Shown in pieces: positions 7,933-16,638 of a DNA stretch of 64,000 nt. Position numbers and translations under genes: made by a program. Location of the stretch: positions 32,197 to 96,196 of the forward strand of contig JAEWBF010000131.1 of the NCBI GenBank assembly GCA_023391285.1. The letters run 5' to 3'. Below the pieces are notes generated by a model, which was not told the DNA's origin, did not search any database, and saw nothing but the letters and a program-made list of their open reading frames with translations. Every line of letters begins with the position of its first letter. The first letter of the stretch is position 1. Source of the DNA: Verrucomicrobiota bacterium (GTDB lineage Bacteria > Verrucomicrobiota > Verrucomicrobiia > Opitutales > Opitutaceae).

Positions 7933-10092
7933 ATGAATCCTGTATCCACGTCGGCAGGCGCCGATCGTTCCAGCCAGAGCGAATCTTCCGTCGACGGAGA
8001 TGTGGATGCGTCGAACCTGCGGAAGGATGATCGGCTCGATCGGGGGTTTCTGGTGGCGGTGTTTGTGGCGGCGCTGGTGGCGAACTTCTATCTCGTTACC
8101 TACAACTGGAGTGCGGGATTTTTGATTGGGCACGAGTTTCGTCAGGCGCAGACGGCGATGATCGCCGAGTATATCGACAAGCAGAATAATTTCTCGCTGC
8201 GCTACCAGACGCCGATCTTTGGGAAGCCCTGGATGGCGCCGCTGGAGTTTCCGCTCTATCAATGGGCGGTGGTGGGGGTGAGCCGCGCGACGGGGTGGCC
8301 GCATCATGAAAGTGCGCGAGCGGTCGGGGTGGCGTCGCTCTATTTGGCGTTGCCTGCGCTGTATTTACTGCTTGGGCGGGCGGGGTTGAGGCCGGTGCGG
8401 CGATTGCTGCCGCTGGCGCTCGTTTTGGCGACCCCGGTGTATATCTTTTATTCGCGGTCGTTTTTGATGGATGTGACCACGATGATGCTTTCGGCGTGGT
8501 TTTTGGCGTGCTTCGTCGAAGCGATGAAGACGCGCCGATTCGGATGGCTCGTGGCGGCGGCGCTGACGGGGACGGCGGCGGGGCTAATCAAGAGCCTGGT
8601 ATTTTTTGTGTGGTTGTTTCCGGCGTTCTTGTTTGGCGCGTGGTGTCTTTGGCAGGATTTCAAGAACAAGCGTGGCGGGCGGGCGATGGCAGAAACCATC
8701 GGGTGGGGTGTGGGTGCGGTGGTGGGGCCGGCGGTGGCGGTAACCTGGTGGGTGAAGTTTACGGATGCGATCAAGGAGGCGAATCCCTCGACGGTGTTCA
8801 TGACGTCGAAGAATCTGACGGAAGGAAATTTCGGGATGTATGAGTTGGGGGCGCGGATTTCGCGTGAGACCTGGCATTGGTTGTTGGAGTGCTGGTCGCA
8901 GGCGATTGCGCAGCCGTGGGTGATTGGCGTGTTAGTGCTCGGAGGCGCGGCGATGTTGCGCGGGGAGCGCTGGCGGGTGTTGGGAGCGGCGGGGTTGTTT
9001 TTGGCGGCGCAGATGATGTTTCCGTATGCGTATGCGTATCAGGATTATTATTTCATCGCGGCGGCGGTGTTTGTGGTATGCGCGTTTGGGTTTGTGGTGA
9101 ATGGGTGGTTCGATTTGCGGGCGCCGCGGGGGCTTAGGTGGTTGCTCGTGTTATTGCCCTTCGCGCCGATGTATCACGCGTATGCGCGCTATTATTTCGA
9201 GATGCAGCGCGTGGAGAGCGATGGCGGCACGGGGCTGACGCATGCGTTGCGCGGCTTCCTGCCGAAAGGCAGCGTGTTGATCATTTCGGGGACGGATTGG
9301 TCGGCGATTATTCCGTATTATTCGAAGCAGCGGGCGTTGATGATTCGCAACGGACTCGAGTGGGACGTCGATTACCTGAAGCGGGCGTTCGACACGTTGG
9401 AGGACGAGCACGTCTCGGCGTTGGTGCTGGTGGGAGGGCAACGCGAGAATCAGACGCTGCGGGAGCTGGCGACGGAGCGTTTTGATTTGGAAACGACGCC
9501 GACGTTCTCGCACACCTCCGCGGACGTTTATGTGAGTAACTTGTATCGTGACATCGTGGTCGCGCGAGCGCGGGAGGCTATTCGGCCGGAAGGTATTTCG
9601 TCTTCGGCGGATCCGGATCGGCCGCCGACGGCGGTGAACCGGCCCAGGATGGTGACGCGCGGGATGGCCGAGACGATGTTCGGGATGATGCATCCGGCGC
9701 CGGTGCAGGTGCGGCTGCAGTTCGGCTATGATTTGTGGTGGGTGAACGATCTGGAAACGATCGCGGCGCATCCGGACGCGGATCTTTGGATTCCGGCTCC
9801 GGCGAATGCGAAGGAAGTGGAATGGCACTTTGGCATCAGGCCGGACGCCTACGAACGGAACGACAAAACGAATGGTGTGGAGTTTATCATCGATATCGAA
9901 GGCGCGGACGGGGCGGAACGTCGGGCGTATCATCGGGTGTTGGATCCGGCGACACGTGCTGAAGACCGCGGATTGCAGCGGGAAGTGATCCCGATTCAGG
10001 CGGCAGCGGGAGAGCGGCTGGTGTTTCGCACGCGGTCGAACGGGAGTTATTCTTTTGACTGGGCCTATTGGGTTAAGATCAACGTGCGTTGA
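7933..10092 (+). CDS. GT-C-type membrane glycosyltransferase, paralogue A
   Basis: A 719-residue protein: a short polar N-terminus, about 9-11 hydrophobic segments (residues ~40-430), then a soluble C-terminal domain. After the first membrane segment comes FLIGHEFRQAQTAMI, then FGKPWMAPLEFPLYQW. This acidic-loop region is expected of ArnT/PMT-like GT-C enzymes. I chose the ATG at 7933 over a TTG at 7912. The next gene is a clear paralogue, sharing GHEFRQAQTA, the (F)G(K/Q)PW loop, and EFP-YQ. The inferred role is transfer of a lipid-linked sugar to an envelope glycan or protein outside the membrane. Substrate is unknown. Confidence 0.72.
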   Translation: MNPVSTSAGADRSSQSESSVDGDVDASNLRKDDRLDRGFLVAVFVAALVANFYLVTYNWSAGFLIGHEFRQAQTAMIAEYIDKQNNFSLRYQTPIFGKPWMAPLEFPLYQWAVVGVSRATGWPHHESARAVGVASLYLALPALYLLLGRAGLRPVRRLLPLALVLATPVYIFYSRSFLMDVTTMMLSAWFLACFVEAMKTRRFGWLVAAALTGTAAGLIKSLVFFVWLFPAFLFGAWCLWQDFKNKRGGRAMAETIGWGVGAVVGPAVAVTWWVKFTDAIKEANPSTVFMTSKNLTEGNFGMYELGARISRETWHWLLECWSQAIAQPWVIGVLVLGGAAMLRGERWRVLGAAGLFLAAQMMFPYAYAYQDYYFIAAAVFVVCAFGFVVNGWFDLRAPRGLRWLLVLLPFAPMYHAYARYYFEMQRVESDGGTGLTHALRGFLPKGSVLIISGTDWSAIIPYYSKQRALMIRNGLEWDVDYLKRAFDTLEDEHVSALVLVGGQRENQTLRELATERFDLETTPTFSHTSADVYVSNLYRDIVVARAREAIRPEGISSSADPDRPPTAVNRPRMVTRGMAETMFGMMHPAPVQVRLQFGYDLWWVNDLETIAAHPDADLWIPAPANAKEVEWHFGIRPDAYERNDKTNGVEFIIDIEGADGAERRAYHRVLDPATRAEDRGLQREVIPIQAAAGERLVFRTRSNGSYSFDWAYWVKINVR

Positions 10093-10133
10093 CGCGAACG
10101 CATTTCGTCCCTGAGAATCCCATCCATTATCTG

Positions 10134-12203
10134 ATGACTACTTCGTTTGCGGTCCGCAAAGAATGGGCGGCCTTTCTTCTCGTTCTGGCGGCGATGGCGG
10201 GACACTTGTGGTGGGCGACGCGGGGGTGGGAGATCCGCGGGATGTCCGGGCATGAGTTTCGTCAGGCGCAGACGGCACTGACGGTGCAGGCGATGCAGGA
10301 GGATGGGTTTCGGCTGGATTATTCGACGCCGGTGTTCGGGCAGCCGTGGTCGGTGCCGTTCGAGTTTCCGGCCTATCAATTTGCGACGGCGGAAATGTCG
10401 CGAGTGACGGGAATGGACATCATAACGGCGGGGCGATGCGTGAGCCTGATCGCGTTTTACCTCGCGTTCGCGGGCGTGGTGCGGGTGTTGCGACGGATTG
10501 GATTCTCGCCGATGGGCGCGGCGCTGGGGGCGCTGCCGATGTTGTTTGCGCCGGTTTATCTGCTGTATTCGCGCGCGGTGATGATCGAGTCCACGGCGCT
10601 GGCGGCGTCGGTGTGGTTTTTGTATTGGCTGGTGTGTTACAGACTGGAGCGGCGCTGGTGGCAGTTTGGTGCGGCGTTGATTTTTGGCGTGGCGGCGGTG
10701 TTGGTGAAGTCGACGACGTGGGCGGTGTTTTGCGTGCCGTCGGCGCTGTGGGGCTTGAGCGACGTGTGGCGGGCGCGGGCGCGCGGGTGGAAGGCGTGGG
10801 GCGCGATTGCCGAAGATGTCTTTCTGCTCGGACTGCCGCTGTTGGCGGTGGGGTTCGGGTGGGTGTGGATCACCGATCGGATCAAGGAAATGAATCCGCT
10901 CGCGGCGTTTACGGTGTCGAGTGAGTTGAAGTATTTCAACTTTGGCACCTGGGCGCAGCGTTGGGATCCGGACGTATGGAAGGCGTTATGGCGCCACTGG
11001 AATACGGCAGTGATGCCGTGGTGGGGGCTGGTCCTGGCGGTCGCTGGCGTGGTCGTGCTCGCGGGAAGGAATCGCGGGATAGCGGCGCTCGGTTTGGTGG
11101 CGTTTCTCGCGGGCCAGGCGATCTTCATCAATCTCTACGCCATCCACGAATACTATTTCTACGCCACCGCTTTGTTCGCATGCGGCGCGTTGGGCGTGGG
11201 CGTAGCGGCGTTTTGGGATGGAGCGCGATGGGGGCAGGCGGGCAGATGGTTGGGTCTTGCGACGCTGACCGTTGTGGCGGTCGGGCAGTTCGTGGCGTAT
11301 CGAAGCCAGTTTTATCTGGTGCAGGTGGCGCCAAACAGCGGTGACTCAGGATTGATTCAAGCGATCCGCAGGCTCACGAAGCCGGACGAGATGGTCGTGG
11401 TGCATTCGGGAGGGTGGAGTTCCGAGCTGCCGTTTAGAACTCACCGGCGGATGATGATGATCCCGGACAGCCAGATGTTCCATCGGCCGGAAGCGGTGCG
11501 GAAGAGCATCCAATTGCAGCGGGATTTACGGGTGCCGCTGGTGATCTTTCTGGGTGAGTCTCGCGGGCATGCGGACTGGGTGCTCGAGCGGAGTGAGGAT
11601 TTTGCGTTGGAGTTGGTGCCTCTCTTCACGTGGATGGGAGACGCGACCGTTTACGCTGCGAGGGATTCGTTTATGCAGATGCGGGCCGTGCTGGAGAAGG
11701 AAAGTTTCCACGGCGTGTCGTTGTCGCCTTCGGAGAACGTGCTGCTGTTGAAGGAACCGGTGGCGATCGCGAGCCTGCCGGAAGCAGAAGAAATCGTGAA
11801 GACGATGAGTCCGCCGGCGGAAACGGGATCATTTCCCTTTGGCGTAAACTTCTACGACGTGGATGGCGGGAAGATGCTGCTCGCGCACAGTCCGACGGAG
11901 CTGATTTTTCCCATCCCGCCGGGATCGACGCGGGTGGAGGTTGGATACCGGATGGATTCACAGGTCTTCGAGAAGCCGACGTTCGATGGTGTGTATGTCA
12001 TCATAGAAGTGAGAAAACCCGGCAAACAGGCCGCGATGCTGCATCGGGAGTGGGTGACGCCGTGGGGCGATCGGTCGCCGCGACGGATCGCGGTGCCGCT
12101 GGGTGAGCATACGGACGGGAAGCTGGCGTTTCTGGTGCTGCCGGGACCGGGTGCGAACAATACGTTCGATTGGGCGTTGCTGGAGTATTTGCGTATCCGT
12201 TGA
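10134..12203 (+). CDS. GT-C-type membrane glycosyltransferase, paralogue B
   Basis: A 689-residue paralogue of the gene before it, 41 bases downstream, with the same layout: an N-terminal membrane helix, the loop MSGHEFRQAQTALTV followed by FGQPWSVPFEFPAYQF, about ten hydrophobic segments, and a C-terminal soluble domain ending in TFDWALLEYLRIR. The paralogue ends similarly, in SFDWAYWVKINVR. The ATG at 10134 is preferred because the upstream TTG overlaps the previous stop codon. The pair looks like a tandem duplication, perhaps acting on successive or alternative acceptors. Specificity is unknown. Confidence 0.72.
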   Translation: MTTSFAVRKEWAAFLLVLAAMAGHLWWATRGWEIRGMSGHEFRQAQTALTVQAMQEDGFRLDYSTPVFGQPWSVPFEFPAYQFATAEMSRVTGMDIITAGRCVSLIAFYLAFAGVVRVLRRIGFSPMGAALGALPMLFAPVYLLYSRAVMIESTALAASVWFLYWLVCYRLERRWWQFGAALIFGVAAVLVKSTTWAVFCVPSALWGLSDVWRARARGWKAWGAIAEDVFLLGLPLLAVGFGWVWITDRIKEMNPLAAFTVSSELKYFNFGTWAQRWDPDVWKALWRHWNTAVMPWWGLVLAVAGVVVLAGRNRGIAALGLVAFLAGQAIFINLYAIHEYYFYATALFACGALGVGVAAFWDGARWGQAGRWLGLATLTVVAVGQFVAYRSQFYLVQVAPNSGDSGLIQAIRRLTKPDEMVVVHSGGWSSELPFRTHRRMMMIPDSQMFHRPEAVRKSIQLQRDLRVPLVIFLGESRGHADWVLERSEDFALELVPLFTWMGDATVYAARDSFMQMRAVLEKESFHGVSLSPSENVLLLKEPVAIASLPEAEEIVKTMSPPAETGSFPFGVNFYDVDGGKMLLAHSPTELIFPIPPGSTRVEVGYRMDSQVFEKPTFDGVYVIIEVRKPGKQAAMLHREWVTPWGDRSPRRIAVPLGEHTDGKLAFLVLPGPGANNTFDWALLEYLRIR

Positions 12204-12307
12204 TTGGATAGCGGCAAAGCGTCTCAGGGCGTTGGCGCGCGAACACAAAATCGCGGGATTGGCAGGCCGGAACTTTTGCGACAACCGTTCGTCACCTCCG
12301 CTACCCC

Positions 12308-14113
12308 ATGGCTTTTGTCACTCCTGAAACGGCGCAGAAAAATTACGATGTGGTGATTGTCGGTTCCGGCGCCGGCGGAGGACAGACGGCGTATACGTTG
12401 TGCATGGAAGGCGCCAAGGTGTTGATCCTCGAAGCGGGACGGAACTACGACGTCGTGAAGGAGACGCCGATGTTTCAGACGAATGGCGAGGCGCCGCTGG
12501 GCGGTTCGGGCACGCCGGACAAGCCGTTTGGATTTCACGACGCGACCATCGACGGCGGGTGGACCGTGCCGGGCGAGCCGTATGTGAGCGCGTCGGACGA
12601 TCCGCGGCAGAAGTTCATGTGGTGGCGTTCGCGGATGCTGGGCGGACGAACGAATCACTGGGCGCGGATCTCGCTGCGGAACGGCGTCTATGATTTCAAG
12701 CCGCACAGTCGCGACGGACTGGGTTTCGACTGGCCGATTTCGTATGAGGATGTGGCGCCGTATTACGACAAGGTCGAGATGTTGATCGGCGTTTATGGCG
12801 GCGAGGAGGATTTGGAAAACACGCCGGCGTCGCCGAAAGGGATCCTGCAGCCGCCGCCGAAGCCGCGACTCGGCGAGCTGATGATCAAGAAGCATGGCGC
12901 GAAGTTCGGCGTGCCGGTGATCGCGGCGCATCGCGCGGTGCTCACGAAGCCGATGGATCACGTGAACATCCCGCCGAAGCTGCACCCGAACAATCCGAAG
13001 GCGCAGCGTATCCTGGCGGCGGATATGCAGAAGCGCGCGGCGTGTTTCTGGGCGACGCCCTGCGGGCGGGGCTGCTCGATCCGCGCGAACTATCAATCGA
13101 CGACGGTGCATCTGCCGCCGGCGTTGGAGACGGGAAATCTCGACGTGCTCACGGACGCGATGGCGCGCGAGATCACGCACGATGAGACGGGGAAGGCGAC
13201 CGGAGTGACGTTTGTCGACAAGCGAACCGGGCGCGATGCGCACGTGCGCGGCCGGATTATCGTCGTCGCGGCGAGCGCGTGCGAATCGGTGCGGTTGCTG
13301 CTGAATTCGAAGTCGACGCGTTTTGCGAACGGGCTCGGCAATTCCAGCGGGCTGGTTGGGAAATACATCATGGACACCGTGGGCACGGGCGTGAGCGGGC
13401 AGATTCCGGCACTCGAAAACCTGCCGTCGCTCAACGACGACGGCGCCGGCGGAATGCATCTCTACGCGCCCTGGTGGCTTTATCAGGAACAGCTCGCGGG
13501 GAAGCTGAATTTTGCGCGCGGGTATCACATCGAACTCGGCAGTCCCGGGAAGCAGATGCCGAGCGTGACTACCTTCGCGGGGCTGGAGTTCGTGACGAAG
13601 GGGAGCTACGGGCGGAAGTTCAAGGAAGACGCGCGGCGGTATTATGGGTCGTTCATCTCGATGTCGGGCCGCGGAGAGATGATTCCGAACGAGAAATCGT
13701 TCTGCGAGTTGGATCCGGAGTTGAAGGACAAGTGGGGGATTCCGGTGCTGCGGTTTCACTGGGAATGGTCGGAGCACGAGATCAACCAGGTGGCGCACAT
13801 GCGGAAGACGTTCCGGGACATCGTCGAATCGATGGGCGGCAACGTGCGCCATTCGCCGGCGACGAATCCGCGCGACTTTATCGCGAGAGGCGGCGAGATC
13901 ATTCACGAAGTCGGCGGCACGATCATGGGCGCGGATGCGCGAAAGTCGGTGACGAATCAGTGGGGGCAGTTGTGGGACGTGAAGAATGTGTTTCTGACGG
14001 ACGGCGCGCCGTTTCCTTCGAATGCCGACAAGAACCCGACGTTGACGATCATGGCGCTGGCGTGGCGCGCGGCGGATTACATGCTCGACGAGATGAAGAA
14101 GGGGAATCTGTAA
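12308..14113 (+). CDS. GMC family oxidoreductase (FAD-dependent)
   Basis: A 601-residue protein. The dinucleotide-binding motif VIVGSGAGG is at residues 16-24 and the FAD-ribose acid is in LILEAGRN. A Cys-rich stretch (RAACFWATPCGRGCSI) lies near residue 240. The C-terminal GMC signature region (GGTIMGADARKSVTNQWG, then NADKNPTLTIMALAWRAADY) is near 535-595. It probably oxidises a sugar or polyol. It has no signal peptide of its own. The Tat-signal partner encoded 34 bases downstream would export the folded complex, as in gluconate/fructose dehydrogenase systems. No cytochrome c subunit gene is adjacent. Confidence 0.88.
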   Translation: MAFVTPETAQKNYDVVIVGSGAGGGQTAYTLCMEGAKVLILEAGRNYDVVKETPMFQTNGEAPLGGSGTPDKPFGFHDATIDGGWTVPGEPYVSASDDPRQKFMWWRSRMLGGRTNHWARISLRNGVYDFKPHSRDGLGFDWPISYEDVAPYYDKVEMLIGVYGGEEDLENTPASPKGILQPPPKPRLGELMIKKHGAKFGVPVIAAHRAVLTKPMDHVNIPPKLHPNNPKAQRILAADMQKRAACFWATPCGRGCSIRANYQSTTVHLPPALETGNLDVLTDAMAREITHDETGKATGVTFVDKRTGRDAHVRGRIIVVAASACESVRLLLNSKSTRFANGLGNSSGLVGKYIMDTVGTGVSGQIPALENLPSLNDDGAGGMHLYAPWWLYQEQLAGKLNFARGYHIELGSPGKQMPSVTTFAGLEFVTKGSYGRKFKEDARRYYGSFISMSGRGEMIPNEKSFCELDPELKDKWGIPVLRFHWEWSEHEINQVAHMRKTFRDIVESMGGNVRHSPATNPRDFIARGGEIIHEVGGTIMGADARKSVTNQWGQLWDVKNVFLTDGAPFPSNADKNPTLTIMALAWRAADYMLDEMKKGNL

Positions 14114-14147
14114 GGGGCGGCGAAGGTAGCGGAAAAAACACCATATC

Positions 14148-14801
14148 ATGAATACGCCTGAACTTCCCCGGATCGATCGACGCACGGCCATCAAGTGGAT
14201 GCTGACGGCGTCGGCGAGCCTCGCGATGGCGCCGCATTTTTCGTTTGGGCAGCAACTGGCCACGGCGTTCGAAGGCGCCGGCTACGGCACGGATCCGTTT
14301 CTCAACAAGAGTTACAAACCGGGCGAGTTCTGGTCGCTCACGCTTACGGCGGCGCAACGTCAGACCGTGGCTGCGCTGTGCGACGTGATCATCCCGGCGG
14401 ACGCGAAATCGCCGAGCGCGTCGGCGGTGGGGGTGCACGACTTCATCGACGAGTGGATCAGCGCTCCGTATCCGGCGCAGGTGGCGGACCGGACGTTGAT
14501 TCTGGACGGATTGCAGTGGCTCGAAGCGGAGTCGCAGCGGCGCTTCGGTCTTGCTTTTGTGAATACGATCGCGCGGCAGAAAACGATGCTGTGCGACGAC
14601 ATTCGCTATGAGCCCGACGCGAAAGAGGAGTTCAAGGGGCCGGCGAAGTTTTTTGCGCGGGTCCGCGATCTGACGGCAGCCGGTTTCTACACCACGCCGC
14701 AAGGCATGAAGGATGTGGGCTATATCGGTAATGTGCCGTTGGCGACGTTCGATGGGCCGCCGGCGGAGTTGATCAAGCAGCTCGGGTTGGAAGGGATTTA
14801 G
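14148..14801 (+). CDS. Gluconate 2-dehydrogenase subunit 3-like protein, Tat signal
   Basis: A 217-residue protein. The N-terminus has a twin-arginine-type signal (DRRTAIKWMLTASASLAMAP) ending near residue 32. The body (FWSLTLTAAQRQTVAALCDV, then IIPADAKSPSASAVGVHDF) is characteristic of the small subunit that accompanies GMC dehydrogenases. The family is thought to carry the catalytic GMC subunit through the Tat pathway. It is in one operon with the GMC gene and is followed about 100 bases later by an intrinsic terminator. Confidence 0.85.
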   Translation: MNTPELPRIDRRTAIKWMLTASASLAMAPHFSFGQQLATAFEGAGYGTDPFLNKSYKPGEFWSLTLTAAQRQTVAALCDVIIPADAKSPSASAVGVHDFIDEWISAPYPAQVADRTLILDGLQWLEAESQRRFGLAFVNTIARQKTMLCDDIRYEPDAKEEFKGPAKFFARVRDLTAAGFYTTPQGMKDVGYIGNVPLATFDGPPAELIKQLGLEGI

Positions 14802-14899
14802 ACGGTCTGAAGTGACCGGACCGGAGACCGGCTTGGCACGTTTCGCGTGGTTGCGGATTGCCTGTTTGTTTCGCGGAGGATTGCAGATCGCGGGTGCAG

Positions 14900-14932
14900 G
14901 CGGCGGAGTTTTTTCCGGGCCGCTCTTTTTTT
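14900..14932 (+). terminator. Intrinsic terminator after the GMC operon
   Basis: Stem GCGGC plus GGA (14900-14907), loop GTTTTT, return arm TCC-GG-GCCGC (14914-14923) with a two-base bulge, then TCTTTTTTT (14924-14932). It lies about 100 bases after the stop of the subunit-3 gene and before the dehydrogenase at 15001. Confidence 0.65.
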
Positions 14933-15000
14933 ACTGCGGTGGGTTCAAGCCGTTAGTGGCGGAAGAGGTGCGGCGGCACGCGCGAAGCTGGAGGGGAGGC

Positions 15001-15870
15001 ATGCAGACTACGACCTCTTCACCGAAGCTGGACACGGCGTTGATCACGGGAGCATCGAGCGGCATCGGTCTGGCGTTGGCCAGGGAGTTCGCGCGGCACG
15101 GGCATCCGCTGGTGATTGTCGCGCCGGTGAAGACGGAACTCGACGAAGTCGCGGTGCAGATACGTGACGAGTTCAAGGTTACGGTTCTGCCGTTGGCGCA
15201 GGATTTGGCGCAAGACGATGGGGCCGACCGGGTGTTCGACGCGCTGATCGATCGCGGCGTCGGCGTGGACATTTTGGTGAACAATGCCGGTTTGGGGCAG
15301 CGCGGCCGGTTTTGGGAAACTCCGCTGGAGCGCGATCTGCAGATTATTCGGGTGAATATCGAAGCACCCATCCGGCTGACGAAGCGATTTCTGCCGCCGA
15401 TGATCGAGCGGCGGCGTGGGTGGATTTTGAATACGGCGTCGATTGCGGGATTCGAGCCGGGGCCGTTGCTGGCGGTTTATCATGCGAGCAAGGCGTTCGA
15501 CCTCTCGTGGTCGGAGGCGTTGGCGACGGAGTTGAAGGATGCGAACACAGGCGTGACGGTGACGACGCTCTGTCCTGGGCCAACGGATACGGACTTCTTC
15601 CCGAAGGCGGACATGATCGACACCAATGCATTTCAGAAGGCGAAAGTCATGGGACCGCGAGAAGTGGCGGAGGCGGCTTACGCGGGGCTGATGAAAGGCG
15701 AACGATTAGTCGTTCCGGGCATGATGAACAAAGCGATGGTGATGGGCCGGCGCCTGATGCCGGAGTCGATGCAGGCGCGGATGAATGAGAAGATGTATGA
15801 AGAAACCGATCCGCAGGATCGGAAACGGGAGCGCGGTGACATCGAAGCCAAGGAAACGGACCGCGGCTGA
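15001..15870 (+). CDS. Short-chain dehydrogenase/reductase (classical SDR)
   Basis: A 289-residue protein. The cofactor motif TGASSGIG is at residues 16-23, NNAG near residue 95, and the catalytic Tyr-Lys pair in YHASK is at residues 160-164, so the active site is intact. The C-terminal tail from ~265 is charged. The frame is open upstream to 14812, but the ATG at 15001 follows GGAGGGGAGG and matches the usual start of the fold. Family members reduce or oxidise acyl or polyol substrates with NADP(H); the substrate here is unknown. The small basic gene follows after 18 bases. Confidence 0.85.
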   Translation: MQTTTSSPKLDTALITGASSGIGLALAREFARHGHPLVIVAPVKTELDEVAVQIRDEFKVTVLPLAQDLAQDDGADRVFDALIDRGVGVDILVNNAGLGQRGRFWETPLERDLQIIRVNIEAPIRLTKRFLPPMIERRRGWILNTASIAGFEPGPLLAVYHASKAFDLSWSEALATELKDANTGVTVTTLCPGPTDTDFFPKADMIDTNAFQKAKVMGPREVAEAAYAGLMKGERLVVPGMMNKAMVMGRRLMPESMQARMNEKMYEETDPQDRKRERGDIEAKETDRG

Positions 15871-15888
15871 ACTTTAAGGCTCTCAACG

Positions 15889-16038
15889 ATGAAAACCAAA
15901 ACTGCTCCGAAAAATCGTCCGAAATCCGCTGCGGCGAAAAAATCGTCGCCGAAGAGTTCCGTCAAAGCGCGCAGTCGCGGCGATGCGCCGGTGGCGCGCA
16001 AGGCGAGTGAACGTTCGCCGAAGACGGAAAATCTTTAG
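15889..16038 (+). CDS. Small very basic Lys/Ala/Pro-rich protein (49 aa)
   Basis: A short frame from the ATG at 15889 to the TAG at 16036-16038. It starts MKTKTAPKNRPKSAAAKKSS and ends SERSPKTENL. About 16 of 49 residues are Lys or Arg, spread among Ala, Ser and Pro, like the unstructured tails of histone-H1-like or ribosome-associated proteins. It begins 18 bases after the SDR stop codon. A possible ribosome site (TTTAAGGCTCTC) precedes the start. Function is unknown; nucleic-acid binding is inferred from composition only. It could be a chance frame, though the composition fits a real basic peptide. Confidence 0.5.
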   Translation: MKTKTAPKNRPKSAAAKKSSPKSSVKARSRGDAPVARKASERSPKTENL

Positions 16039-16149
16039 ACAGCGGCGTCGAACACTCCGACGGCGGGCGGAGCGTCGCGGGAGCGCCGCGTCGGAGTGCG
16101 CGGCGCGTGCGCGAATGACAGGGAAAGACATGGCATCGCGCGGGCGGGG

Positions 16150-16638
16150 ATGCACACTGGCCGGGTGAGCTTCCAGCGGCATCTGCTCATTGACGGTGCG
16201 AACATCCTGCATGCGTGGCCGGAGTTGCGGAAGCTGTTGAAAACGGATCGAGAAGCCGCGCGCTCCCAGTTGTTGCAGCGGGCGGCGGCGATTCACGATA
16301 GCGAGAGCGTTCGCGTGACGATTGTGCACGACGGGCGCGGCGAAGAAATCGTGGTCGAGCGGCCTTCGGGTCAGGCGAGTTTTTCGGTGATTTACACCCC
16401 GACGTCGCTGACGGCGGACGACGTGATTGAGCAGATGGTGGCAAACGCATCGGATCCCTCTGCGTGCGTGGTGGCGACGGATGACCGAACAGAACGAGAA
16501 ACGGTGACGGCGGCGGGAGCGTCGACAATGCACGCGGGAGATTTGCGCGCGTGGATCGAGCGGGCGGAGGCGCGGCAAGCGGGGGCGGTGAAGGCGATGC
16601 GGGAGGCGAATGAACGCAAGTGGCGGCGCCATGAGTGA
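16150..16638 (+). CDS. YacP-like NYN domain protein (putative RNase)
   Basis: A 162-residue protein. The start of the NYN/PIN-like fold is clear: RHLLIDGANILHAWPEL near residue 10, an acidic VTIVHDGRG, SADD-type residues in TADDVIEQM, and VVATDDRTERE near residue 110. These conserved acids are the expected metal site of YacP/Rae1-type ribonucleases. I chose the ATG at 16150; a GTG at 16165 (VSFQRHLLIDG) is the alternative. The stop overlaps the start of the DUF2851 gene by 8 bases, suggesting translational coupling. The RNA target is unknown. Confidence 0.75.
   Translation: MHTGRVSFQRHLLIDGANILHAWPELRKLLKTDREAARSQLLQRAAAIHDSESVRVTIVHDGRGEEIVVERPSGQASFSVIYTPTSLTADDVIEQMVANASDPSACVVATDDRTERETVTAAGASTMHAGDLRAWIERAEARQAGAVKAMREANERKWRRHE

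Noticed and set aside
12224..14263. Minus-strand open frame of 679 codons
   Set aside because: It is antisense to the GMC oxidoreductase, which has a full FAD motif. The minus frame is Arg/His-rich with no family resemblance.
14835..14855. Possible sigma-54 promoter (TTGGCACG) before the SDR gene
   Set aside because: The GC element is not at the required 10-base distance from GG, so the -24/-12 spacing fails.
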